From Paramacrobiotus metropolitanus (lineage: Eukaryota > Tardigrada > Eutardigrada > Parachela > Macrobiotidae): a stretch of DNA of 64,000 nucleotides. Below, in pieces: positions 36,631 through 47,748 of this stretch. The notes below the pieces were generated by a model. The model did no database searches. It saw only the letters and a program-made list of their open reading frames with translations, and had not been told where the DNA came from. Every line of letters begins with the position of its first letter. The first letter of the stretch is position 1. The stretch covers positions 2,418,001-2,482,000 of the forward strand of contig NW_026570226.1 in assembly GCF_019649055.1 (NCBI RefSeq), given 5' to 3'. Position numbers and translations under genes: made by a program.

Positions 36631-38347
36631 TAAAACTGCATGAACAGTGACTTAAAAATTTCTCAAAAATTACTGCAAGAACTTATTACAATGCTGACGA
36701 CTGATTTGAAGCGCACTACATACAAAGCAAGTAAATTATTTAAATTTAAATTATTATGAATACATACATACGATGCAAGTACAGCGTACTCCGTAATGCA
36801 GGGAAGACAATTTTCTATGAAGTGTTACTATTGAACAAATTTTAAAAAATGGTTGCTAAGAAAATACAACGAAATTTTCAATCTACCGACTGAAGCAACA
36901 ACAGCTCCTGCTTCCACTACAAAGAATTCGTGGCACTATCGTGACAGTTTTATTCGATCAGAATGCAGTGTTCCGTCAACGATTAATTCATCTGCCATTC
37001 ATACAAAATAATCCGTATTTTTTGTAGCGGAAATTTTTATTCCATACAACAGGTTCGCCCGGAAAGCGAAAATGCAAAGACTGACAAAGTACAGACCAAA
37101 ATTCAACGTACATCACGGAGAATTTAACAGCAATACTTTATCACAGTGTACGGTACATTCGCCCATATTCCAAGATCAACTGTTCTCGATATCCTTACAC
37201 CTATAATAAAAAAAAATTTCCGCTGAGAAAACAATTTATAATATTTATTTTCTGACTTTCGTTGAACAATCAGAACATGTATCAAATTACACACCGTAAC
37301 ACACGTACACAACATGGCTGAACACTTCCACAACCACTGTACTACGATGATACGATCAGCCAACAATTACCCTGCTGCGCAGTGCGTACTCGACATGCAA
37401 TCTGGGGCTTGCTATAATTAAAAGAAAATAATAAAAGAGATTAAAACTAATCAACGCACTACAGATGTTACTGCTTACAAGCCTTACATAAATCATATTT
37501 TGTTACGCTTGGAAATACTGTACCGAAAGAAATGGCAGAAAGCGTAATTAGACCACAATAAGCTGGTTGTCGTACCGACGAATCTAATTGTTTTCTAATC
37601 CAAATTCAAATTGTTCCAAATTCCAAATCTAAATCCTTCCAGCGAAAACGGTAGATTTTTTTTACTTGTGATCTAAAGTTTCTCCGTGGTATCATAAGAC
37701 TAAAAATTATACAGCCTAGCAATGTCAAAATTCCATGATATGCAAAAAATTTATTAAATCAAATGAAAATCAGAATTTCACAGCTTCTTAAATTAAGCGA
37801 AGCAATTCAGTAAACCGACATCCCAACCGTGTGTAAGGTGAGCCGCTACTCTACGTTAGCCGTCACTCTATCCGATATTACAGGACGCATAAAATTAAGT
37901 TATTTTAATCATTTAATGTTACAAAAATCATTCCAGGAATGGTTTGCTGATTTAAAAATCAAACAAGCTAACGAAATCAGATTTAGTAAGTGACAATAAA
38001 TAAATAAATAAAAAAACAATCGTTGCAAAAAAATTAAAACATTCATTTCATTTATTAACTTGGCAAATTTTTACAAAATGGTTACTTATTTCTGAGTTTG
38101 CCAAGCTATCAAAAGTCAAAATTAAAAAAACCCATAAATACATGCTCAGCCTCCCAAAAACTCAAAGCCTGTTCCAAAGTGTGTATTAATTACCAATCTA
38201 TGTAAGCACTAAAACAGGAGAAAATACTGACAACGAAATACTTGCAAAATATGCGAAATTTCAAACGATCAAAGTGTACTGCGACAATTAGCAATCCAAT
38301 AAATTACATTTTCCTCGACCAAAAATAAAAGAAAAATAATCTACCAG
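36631..38347. other. Intergenic: CEP104 upstream region and POLR1H 3' flank
   Basis: No coding sequence recognised over 1.7 kb. It is AT-rich. The part just above 36,630 should hold the CEP104 promoter and 5' UTR; no clear TATA or initiator element could be chosen. Marks the end of the CEP104 array. Confidence 0.5.
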
Positions 38348-38763
38348 TTATGTTGCGTACCCGCATCGCGGACAGGTATAGATGACGGTCTGGCCTTCGT
38401 CGGCCGAGCGCAGCTGCAGCGTGAGATAGGCCATGCCGAAGTGCTCGCATTTGCCGCATTTCCGCTCGGCGATCGGTCCGTCGTACTTGGTGACGGCCTG
38501 GCTGGTGCTCCGGCTGGCGCCCGTGTTCAGGTAGATGCGCGATTTTCTGGCCACGTGCTGCATCGCTGCAACGACACCGTGCATAAGAAAAAGAAACGGA
38601 AGTTCTTGGTTCGCCAGTTTGCTAGCAAGATTCGAGAGCGCTCACTGGAGAGATCGACTTTGTGTCCGCAGTTCTGGCACTGCAGGATCGATAATCCCGA
38701 TTCCACGGGTAAAATGGAGCCACAGTTGCCGCAAAAATCGGGATCGCTGGCGAAGACGCTCAT
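38348..38763 (-). CDS. POLR1H: RNA polymerase I subunit RPA12
   Basis: Two exons, 38,646-38,763 and 38,348-38,565, with an 80-nt GTGAGC...TTGCAG intron, code for about 111 residues. The N-terminal zinc ribbon has FCGNC and LQCQNC. The C-terminal TFIIS-like ribbon has RKCGKC, the acidic loop RSADEGQT and TCPRCGYAT. This small subunit helps Pol I cleave back-tracked rRNA transcripts and finish transcription in the nucleolus. The length is close to the family norm (human 126). Start: the ATG at 38,761-38,763 precedes the conserved DPDFCGNCGS. It is divergent from EIF2S1. An in-frame read-through of the intron is possible up to a shared frame but would add a divergent insert. Identification is firm. 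Confidence 0.93.
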
Positions 38764-39434
38764 TTCTAAGTGTCCAGTCTTCGGAAAACCTTGATTCCCA
38801 AATCAACACAGATGAACAGGCAAGAGTAAGCCCAAAGAACCAAAGTTTTCAAATGACGCACAACTGAGAACTCCCACTGTTCGAGTTGGTAATGCGGCTA
38901 ATGCCAGCTGTGAAATAAAAATTTAAAATAAAATTTTTCAGACGAATTAACCACTATCGACGGTTAAATCCGACAACGCAGAACGGCTGAAAAACTTATA
39001 ATCTACAAGGTACAAGAATCAAGATCGTAAAATTTCGTAAAACGCGAACAAACATGAAACCTGAAAATCCGAGCGAAATTAATTTGTGAAAAAGACTTTC
39101 CAACCAAAACGAAAATAGAAATAGCAGCAAATTGGGCTTTCCAGTTCCACCGGAAACTGCTCAACGAATTTCCAATACCATCGACTTTGGTGTTCGGCGT
39201 CACTGTGCTCAGTGCTGCCTGGCAGTGCCTGCCATTTCCGGCGCCTGTCGTTACCAAACCCAATCCACTGCTTCTCAGTAAATGGAACTGGCATCGCCAA
39301 CGGCATTACTCGACGACGCATCGCATTCGTGTTTTATCGGCGAAATCTGCACCACATCCAATTTTATCAACATCCAAGTTTCATCCAGATTTTGACAAGT
39401 TTTCTCCATCCATTCCCCCTTACACTCCACCAGA
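38764..39434. promoter_or_regulatory. Shared divergent upstream region of POLR1H and EIF2S1
   Basis: 671 bp separate the two start codons. It must contain both 5' UTRs and probably both promoters. No TATA box is evident near either start, as is common for housekeeping genes. Inferred from layout only. Confidence 0.5.
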
Positions 39435-42400
39435 ATGGTGCTGAAATGTCGTTTCTACGCGCAGCGCTACCCGGAGATCGACGAAGTGGTGCTGGCCAAT
39501 GTGCGCTCCATCCAGGAGATGGGCGCCTACGTCGATCTGCAGGAGTACAACGACACAGAAGGTTCGTTGTGCTATCAGCGTTCGCTTCGCTGCCTGCAGC
39601 TTCCTCCCATTCCTATCTTCATCTAGGTATGATCCTGCTATCGGAACTCAGTCGTCGCCGCATCCGTTCCATCAACAAACTCATCCGTGTCGGGCGCAGT
39701 GAAGTCGTGGTGGTGATTCGTGTGGATAAGGAGAAAGGTTCGTGCGACGCGGTTTCCGCGATTGCATCAGACGGGGTTTCCAGCGCAGCATCACGGAATT
39801 GTGTTTTTAATGGCTAGGGTATATTGATCTCTCCAAACGACGCGTTTCCCCAGCCGATATCATCAAAGCCGAGGAGAAGTTCGCCAAAGCCAAGTCTGTG
39901 AGTTCGCTCGGGTTCGCTAATTTTGTATTTATTTTTTGCTAATTTTTTTTCTTTTTTTCCGCAGGTAAACAGTATTCTGCGACACACGGCGGAGGTGCTG
40001 CATTACAAGACGGATCAGGAATTGGAGGATTTACACTGGAAGACGGCCTGGTATTTCGACGAGAAGTTCAAGAAGCAGGCGGCCAGCTATGATGTTTTCA
40101 AGCACGCCGTTACGTAAGCCAGTGTTTAATTCTTCGTAATTAGAATTTTTGATACATCAGAATTAAGGGGCGTCGGTATCTCTCTCCTGTTTATTTTGGA
40201 AAAATTATCCAGTAATAAGTAATTTTTTGAGTTTCTTCCGCGAAATCGCTGTTTGTTATTAATTTTTATTTTGTTAGCGTTTGCAGTTTTCTTCACAATC
40301 AGCCGCACAAGATAATCCAGTTGTACAGGGATTATGTAGTAGAGTGGCCTTAGTACCAGTATGCCTGATCTTCTTTGGGCCAGCGGTTGTGTGAATTATA
40401 CTTGAAATCTCATTAATAACTGTAAACTCGTTTTGAATTTGTGTTCGCTACTTTTTTATCATGCTCTGTTTGATTTAATTACGAGTATTTACGGGATACG
40501 TACATCTTCGTTGTGTGTCATATTATTTCGTAGAAATAATTTACATATTCCAGTCAGCGGCAGTCACTAAAAGCTAATTAATTAGAGAGCCGGTTTCTGT
40601 AACATTTCTGATTTTATTTTCCTGGATTGCGTAAGGATTTATTAAACTGTTACTGCAGCTGTAAATAATTATGTTTTCAATTCGTTTAAGTACTTATTAT
40701 GCTCACGTGCGTTATTTGTTGACGTAGTGATCCCGCCATCCTGGATGAGTGCAATTTGGATGAACGAACGAAGGAAGTGCTGATTGCCAACATTAAACGA
40801 CGTCTCACTCCCCAGGCGGTAAAAGTCCGCGCAGGTACAGACGAACTGTGATTAGCCTGGTTAAAATTCAACTGGCTTTTTTCTGTGTACGTACTCGTAC
40901 TTCCATAGTTTACGTAATTGTTGGATTATTTTCTAATTTTTGTCAGCATAAGTAACTGCCGCAGGTTTTCACAAAAGCAGTAAAATTAATTCGATTCAGT
41001 TACGCAGGCCTAACTTTTGCTGCATTTTTGAATAAGCAGTAAAGCAATGAATACCGACGGTAATTTTAACACGTAAAATTATTCTGAACCGAGAAAAGTA
41101 AAATATTATTTGTTTTAGGTAAAATAGTGGATAACGGAAATTGCTAAAAAATGCGCTATGTGCGAAGTACAGCTACATACATAAATTATGATTATTTACG
41201 GTTAAGGAAGTTGCTATGATTTCTAACCGCGAAGGAAGTAGTTTAGGAAAATCCGTGGAAACGAACTTCAAATATTCTGCGTAAAATTTTACTCGCCTTG
41301 TGATATCCTTCAAATTTTCAACAGATAGCTGAACATGATAACAAATCGAGATTTTCAGTGGTTCCACGGTTTCTTTCTTTTGGTAATTATCAGTCTTTTC
41401 GTACCTGTAATATTTGATGGGTTGTGTGTGCGCATAGACATGGAAGTGGCCTGCTACAACTACGACGGCATCGACGCCGTGAAGGCCGCCCTGCGCGCCG
41501 GTCTGGCGCTCTCCTCGGAGGACGCCCCCATCAAGATCAACCTGATCGCGCCGCCCGTGTACGTCATGACCACCACCACCCTGGAGCGGCAGGAGGGCCT
41601 GACCCTGCTGGAGAAGGCGCTCAAGGCCGTCAAGGAGTGTATTGAGAGTGAGAAGTACCGCGGACGCTTCAACATTCAGATGGCGGTAAGCACACGGAGT
41701 CGTTCTTGTTTTACGGTGAAGGAAAAATTACCGTACCGTACTGGAGTCTTTTGTTTCCTTGGGATGAGCGTTCAAATTACATATGTGCAGCCCTTCACCA
41801 GTAATCACCACGAAAAATGAACAGAACTTTATGAGCTAATAATGGGTTGATTGCGCATATAATAATCAGATGATTGTGTATTGGCAGTATTGTACAAGGT
41901 ATGGGCCGGTAGATTGCAGAAATTGCAGTGTGAAAAAGCGAGATTTTAAATGCTCACTCAGGTGGTTTTAGTATTAAGAATTTTCGCTGAATGTAGAATT
42001 TACTTGATGATAGAAACTGATTATTAGCCAGCACACTACGTTTTTCGGTACTTACGTGTTCAGCAATGAGAATGCATTCCATGAGGTGCAAAAAATTCAT
42101 TCCATTTCTAATAATTCGCTAATTAAAATTTGAATTACTGCACAACGCTCTCTTGTTTTTAGCGTAGTGCATATGAAGGCTACAGAGGCGCGAATAGTAT
42201 ACGCGGCTGTAACGGGCTATTCATATGCACTACTTTTTTACCGATATCGTGGTAAATGATTATTTGCTAATTATTTCGTGGTGACTGCCTTAATAATTGG
42301 TTTGGTACCGGAAAAACATGTACTTACCGTACACTTATTTTGGTCGACTAACACGGGTATTTGAAACTTGAAAGTGTTAGCATTTACTCAATTAATTAGG

Positions 42401-42641
42401 CTGTAAACTTAATAGAATATTTATAATTATGAGATGATATCATATTATTATGATTTATGGGTGTTGTGTCTTCTTACAGCCGAAAGTGGTGACAGATACG
42501 GATGAGACGCAGTTAGCCAAACAGCTGGAGGCGCTGGAATTGGCCAACCGCGAAGTGGCCGGCGATGACGACTTTGAGGAGGATGTGCCCGACACGGGCG
42601 CCGTACCGGCCGGAGACGAAGGCGCTCCCGATGCGGAATAG
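39435..42641 (+). CDS. EIF2S1: Translation initiation factor eIF2 subunit alpha
   Basis: Seven exons join in phase: 39,435-39,561; 39,627-39,737; 39,818-39,897; 39,965-40,113; 40,728-40,834; 41,438-41,685; 42,480-42,641, giving 327 residues (human 315). The S1 domain opens with [20 protein letters not shown]. The regulatory loop [14 protein letters not shown] is intact, with the kinase-target Ser at residue 51 counting the initiator Met. Then come [17 protein letters not shown], the helical domain to [13 protein letters not shown], and the C-terminal alpha/beta domain ([37 protein letters not shown]) ending in an acidic tail. eIF2 brings Met-tRNAi to the 40S subunit; phosphorylation at this Ser blocks GDP exchange and damps translation under stress. 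The first three introns are 65-80 nt, the last three 600-800 nt. No lesions. Confidence 0.97.
42164..42233. repeat. Hairpin-forming inverted repeat in EIF2S1 intron 6
   Basis: Perfect 14-bp arms, GTAGTGCATATGAA at 42,164-42,177 and the complement at 42,220-42,233, with a partly paired interior (ACAG..CGCG / CGCG..CTGT). About 70 nt long. It could be a tiny MITE or a transcribed hairpin. Confidence 0.65.
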
Positions 42642-43603
42642 AGAGAAAATTCTGTTTTTTTTATTAAAATGTTGTTTTTCCGTAATGGTGTAATCACAGA
42701 TTTTGCGTTTTCCACTTAACATGTTAAACTGGCATCGATGAATGCCTGTATCTTTGTATGATGCAGGCATCAGTCTCCTCTAATGCGATTTGTTATAATG
42801 GGAACACATGGTGAAATTTTTATTGGACGGTCATCTGGAAATAATTTAATTTTGTTCAAATCTGGAAGAAATGAACTACTGTGAAAATTTACACGATTGA
42901 CGATCGGTCGGTGCGCTTTTAATCGAGCTAATCAGCAATACTTCTGCCAAAGTTAATGAATATTTCTGTGAAATTAAACACTGATTAAAATTAATTTATC
43001 AGAATTTTTTTTTGAAATTACCATGCACAGCAGTAAAGATTTGAGTACCATTTTTGTGTTTTGGGATATCTATTATTTACTTCCATAAATTTGGAAATTA
43101 CAAGAAAAGTAATGCGTTTTTGCAAGCGGCAGGAAAAGCTTTGATTGTACTTGCATTTTTGTATTGATTTTCTACTCCGATCAGTACGCTTAAGTACTCG
43201 TAGTCTAGTCAAGGCCTTCGATACATTTAGCCGTTTTTTTTATTTACAGCATTTCTTTAAAAACACGGCGCGAAGATGCATTTTAAACTTCAACCAGAAC
43301 AGATAGAATTTGTTCGCCAGAAGTCCCATAACGTTAACACTGGTAACAAGAAATACAAGATGCTTTTAATAATTAATAATTTCAACCATATTATCGTAAA
43401 GATTTTATTCACATAAGGCGCCCGTACTTACACGTGCTGCACACAATGCCAATACAGAATTACATCGTCTGCGCCATGTTTCACAGCCATAAGAAATTTC
43501 CAATGTACACATACAACGAAATGCACGAGTAAACGATGCACACAGTTTCGTAAACGCAATAAATCCTTTCTCCCCACCATACCACAATCGCCGTGCCCGA
43601 AAT

Positions 43604-43972
43604 CTAATAATATCCCTTGTTCCAGTTCTCCCCGGGCGGAACAAGGTGGTGCTTCTTGGACCATTCCTCGCGCTCCTCCTGGGGGTAGTTTCTGCGGAGT
43701 CGCCCTTCTTCGCGCGGCATAACGAAGTAATAGTTGAAGATCCAGATGGCGGCGCACGTCCCGAAAAAGCCAAACCAGGCCGCGGAGCCCACCCAGGCGG
43801 GCCAGCGGATTTCGGGGTAATCCTGTCGGAAACCGCCGTAGCTCTGGTAGTCCGGACGCCAGGATTCTAGGTTGCCCGTGCGACGCGAGGTGTTGCAGTC
43901 GGGTTTGTAGCTGACAGCGCGTGCGCCACTGCGCGCCAAGGGGGATGAGCGGGATAGCAATACGCGTAACAT
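43604..43972 (-). CDS. Putative mitochondrial single-pass membrane protein
   Basis: A single-exon frame of 122 codons with an ATG start at 43,970-43,972 and a TAG stop. The N-terminus MLRVLLSRSSPLARSGARAV looks like a mitochondrial targeting sequence: Arg, Ser and Leu, no acids. A soluble part with SWRPDYQSYGGFRQDYPEIRW is followed by one hydrophobic helix, AAWFGFFGTCAAIWIFNYYF, and a charged tail rich in Arg, Glu and Lys (MPREEGRLRRNYPQEEREEW) ending PPGENWNKGYY. Size and layout fit an accessory subunit of complex I or IV, but I do not recognise a specific one. A minus-strand AATAAA lies near 43,402. It is convergent with EIF2S1 and divergent from the first MADF gene. Confidence 0.7.
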   Translation of the reverse strand: MLRVLLSRSSPLARSGARAVSYKPDCNTSRRTGNLESWRPDYQSYGGFRQDYPEIRWPAWVGSAAWFGFFGTCAAIWIFNYYFVMPREEGRLRRNYPQEEREEWSKKHHLVPPGENWNKGYY

Positions 43973-44623
43973 TCTGGGATCGGTAGCCCACAGAACGATG
44001 GGGTTCAGTAAAGAGCAACCAAAAATCTGGAATTTATTTGTAATATTTCTTTCCCGTGATCAGTAACACGTGCCAAAATTAACGGTGATCTACAGATATC
44101 TACCAAACGGTCCAAACCGTAAACAGAAATCGCAGCTGCCTGGATAGCGTCACGTGCCGAAGAGAAGCTTTTTGTAGGGTTAACTCTGCTTCCACGTTGC
44201 CGAGGGCGGTTGCGCTACTGACTTCATCATACGAAAACCCAGACCGCCAAGGGAAGCGGTTGCAGTGCACTGGCTGACTCGCAGTTCGCCGTTTTCCTTG
44301 ATTTGGAGTTTTCAGGTCGATGTTTTCACTTTTTCAACAGTTCTTTAATTTCAGTTGAGCGATTTAGCCGTTAGCCGGTTAGCGCTACAAAATTACTCGT
44401 CTTGGATTCTTTCTGATTTTTATTCATTTCATGTTTTTCGCGGGAGCTACGTCGTTTAGTTGCATTCTGAGCGTTCTGTCTTCGTCCGCTTTTTCGTTTT
44501 CCCATTTTTCTTTCCGCGATCACCGTGGTTTACTATTTTTCTGTGACACCACTCACACCAGTGACTTTCTTGTTTCTGGTGATCATGTGTTCTCGACCCA
44601 ACGGTTTATTGATTGCCGGACTC
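43973..44623. promoter_or_regulatory. Shared divergent upstream region of the mitochondrial protein and MADF gene 1
   Basis: 651 bp between start codons, expected to hold two 5' UTRs and promoters. No defined element could be picked. A longer start for the MADF gene at 44,585 would shorten this region. Confidence 0.45.
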
Positions 44624-47600
44624 ATGGTACCTGAACGGGCTGAACCCTTCACGCAGAATCATCGCAAGGATAAAGAATGGACGCGTCGATTAATCGGTTT
44701 GGTGAAGAAGAATGTCGGCCTGTGGAAAACGGACGATCCGTCCTACCACGAGCTGAAGAACCGAGCCAAGCGTGATGATGTGTGGAAATCCATCACGGCT
44801 CGCTTGGGCCATCCGCGATGTGAGGCCTGATATCTCAGATAATATTTGTATTGTTCTAATAAATTATATTTAATTAATTGATAAAATAATATTTATACAG
44901 AGGGTGAGCCACCCACATTGGCACACTGCACAAACTGATTTTTTAAAACTTCCTTTCGTCTTCAACAATTTTTTCAAAAACATTACCCGATAGCCTGGGG
45001 TATTTTGTACTTGATAAATATATCTGAGCTTAGTAAAAGATGTCTTTCAAAATCCAGGAAGAAAAACCTGGAGCGGGGTAGAAAAGCAGTGCGTTTCAAA
45101 ACTGGAATGCCTTTCGCAAAACAAATTCCTGAAAATCCCCCTTTACCGATCATTACATACGAAATGCATTAAGATGTTAAAGAATCAATGCTCTTTAAGA
45201 CAAGTGTAATTCGGTTTTGATCAAAGCCATGGTTGAGTTTTTCTGGACATCGGCTCCCAAAACTGACCGGAAGTCCAGAAAACATCTGCCATTCTCTAAC
45301 TTATTGTCCATTCGTCCTGAATTTCATAGAATATCTTCTACAAGCCTGTCTAAATAAATATTTGTTTATATCAAAGCGAAATCGGCATCGGCGGTTTTTT
45401 TGCCACGAGTTTCCCACTGCAAAAGGCAGCCGCTTAATTGAAAGTGTAAATCCCCAATTTTTTAATACTTCTGATTTTTTCTCTCGGGATCCTGAAAAAG
45501 GATTTCACACAACTTTATACTTTTTCATATAGCCCTTAAAATCTTCTAAAATTAGAAACTGAATGTGACCAAAAAACTTCTTGCTTCATTTAATAATCAT
45601 TGAAAAACAAAAATACAAAGTGAAACGTTTTGTCTGCGTTTTTTTCGCCGGTCGCGGACACTTGTGGTCACTTTATGTCACGTGCGCGCAATATCTTCAT
45701 GGAAAATTAGTTGTTTTCCGTTCACAGAACGCTAAGGGAAAAAACTGCATCAGCGGATTTAAAAGAACTTGAGTCTAGAACTCACAAATAATTTCCTACC
45801 AAAAGTGTGCCAATGTGGGTGGCTCACCCTCTGTACAGTAATTAACAGTAATTAGTTATGTAATTATTCTGTATTAACAATAATTAGTTAAATTAAATAT
45901 TAAGTACTAAAACAGGTATGTTACTTAATTACCGAGTTATTCAGTAGCTGATTTCGGTTAACGGCGTCGTAGCGGATCACCTGGCAGTGCGGGAAGCCTG
46001 GCAAAATATGCGTACGTATTTTATGGCCAAAGGATCGCAAGGTCCGGACGTGCGGGAATTCACACACTGGCGCCATCAGCTGATGTCCTTTCTCTTGCCG
46101 TACACGCGAGCAGTCGCCTGTGAAAGGCCCAGGTAAAAATCACACAAGTGTACGTTGATACATTTTCGAGATAAAAATTAAATTGAAACGCATAGAAATA
46201 TATGCTTGTTACGTTAATAGATAACCGTATGACGGTACAGTAAAGACGTTATACAAAACTAAAAGACGAGGAATTATTACTAGTATGTTTATTCTATTTT
46301 GTGTCATTGTGCTTATAAATCCGTAGTTCGTACAAATCTGCAGTAGTCCGCAGCGGGCGGAAGTAGCACGTTAAATAAGACGCAGTACGTAATTCTGTGT
46401 TTTCCAGTCAAAGTTATGCAGGCAAAGTGACTTTTTTGCTATGATGGAAAATGGCATTTCTATTAAAAGAAGATATGTAAGTTTTTAAAAAAATCAAAAT
46501 AAAATTTGTTTACAATTTGAGTGCTTGGAAACTGATGATACTCATAGAGATGAAATTCATATACATGTAGCTGTGCCTTACCTTGATGGCCGGTACAGAG
46601 TACTCTGTGGATGGTCGAATTAAAATAATAAAAATCCAATAAAACTATTTAAAATAATTTCATTAACTTAAATGAATTAAAATAGATATTTTTTTATTAC
46701 TGGTACAAGTTTATTACTGTACACGAATAGGTGCTTAACAGAAATGGCATGGAGAATTTTTAATTAAGCAATACGGCTGATGTGAATCATGTGAAACAGA
46801 GAAAGCATTTTAAGTATTTCGATTAGGGTGGCTCGGAAGTCGGTGGGAGGGCGTAGAGCGCATACGCCGGTGCATGACAGCGACCAGGAGTCGGCCGAGA
46901 GCGATGCGGAAATGGACGAGCCGGCGGATGGGAATGACGCCCCACTTCCGCTTGTGAAGAGCAAGATCACCGCGCCGGACGTCGCAGCAGAGCCGTCCAG
47001 TGCGGGCGGTGCGGCCGACACGGAGCAGGGGGATGTCGTGGATTTTGCACGGCAGTGGATGGGCGAGACGACCGCGCTACCGCCCGTTAACGTCGACGAC
47101 GAGTACGCGGCTTTCTGTAAGTACTCGTACTTTTAAATTTTGATCAGGCTTACGGCTTTAATATTTGTAAACAACTCACCGCTTAACCTGCCTGTCTTTA
47201 AATACTTATTTTTACATCGATTTTTGGGATTTTTTTAATAATCAGCTGTGAATGTAATTTTTTTATTTTGTTTTGAATCTTTAAACCTTTTGGGGCAGTT
47301 TTCGGGCAATTTTGCGGCTGTTAAATCAATTTAAATGCATATCATTTTCAAGTTTCGGAGCTCAAAGAAAAGCACTTTTTTCAAGGCTTTCACCGGCAAT
47401 TTTTTACCGCTTTCATTATTAATAACGAAAAGATCGTTATAATAAACGTTAAGTAAACATAATAATAAAGAAGTAAAGTAAAATAAAAAATAATAATTTT
47501 AAAAAATGATGAAAATTAATACGATTTTTAAATAATAATTCAAAAATAATAATAATAAGGAATTCAATAAAATAAAATTTAATTAATAAAATGCTTTTTT

Positions 47601-47748
47601 TATAATGCGGTTGTGTTCTGACTTTTACCTGTTTGATACAGATAACACCGTGAAGGGAATGATGGGCTTCCTAACACCGGAGCAGCGTGCTGTCGCGCAG
47701 AAACTCATGGTCAAAGCCTTGGCGGAATTTTCGGCGGAAGTGATGTGA
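44624..47748 (+). CDS. MADF-BESS domain protein 1
   Basis: Four exons join in phase: 44,624-44,819; 45,973-46,132; 46,827-47,116; 47,642-47,748, for 250 residues. The MADF domain spans exons 1-2: RRLIGLVKKNVGLWKTDDPS, DDVWKSITARLG, then AVREAWQNMRTYFMAKGSQG and LPYTRA. Exon 3 codes for a disordered Ser/Asp/Glu linker (HTPVHDSDQESAESDAEMDE). Exon 4 codes for a BESS-like helix pair (GFLTPEQRAVAQKLMVKALA). MADF proteins bind DNA through a Myb/SANT-like fold and use BESS for protein contacts; they act as nuclear transcription regulators. Start: ATG at 44,624 chosen; an in-frame ATG at 44,585 would add 13 residues. Intron 1 contains a 936-bp transposon. It is diverged from copies 2 and 3 and likely the ancestral locus. 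Confidence 0.82.
44896..45835. mobile_element. Tc1/mariner-like non-autonomous element in MADF gene 1 intron 1
   Basis: TIRs of about 30 bp (CAGAGGGTGAGCCACCCACA from 44,898; complement to 45,833) are flanked by TA. The 936-bp interior has no intact transposase; a 100-codon frame at 45,233-45,532 shows no known motif. The near-perfect TIRs suggest recent insertion. Confidence 0.88.

Noticed and set aside
41335-41820. Extended single-exon frame around EIF2S1 exon 6
   Set aside because: Residues outside 41,438-41,685 are intron read-through; splice sites and family alignment give the exon limits.
43428-44018. Overlapping 196-codon minus-strand frame at the mitochondrial gene
   Set aside because: A different frame of the same stretch with no features; the 122-codon frame has a coherent presequence, helix and tail.
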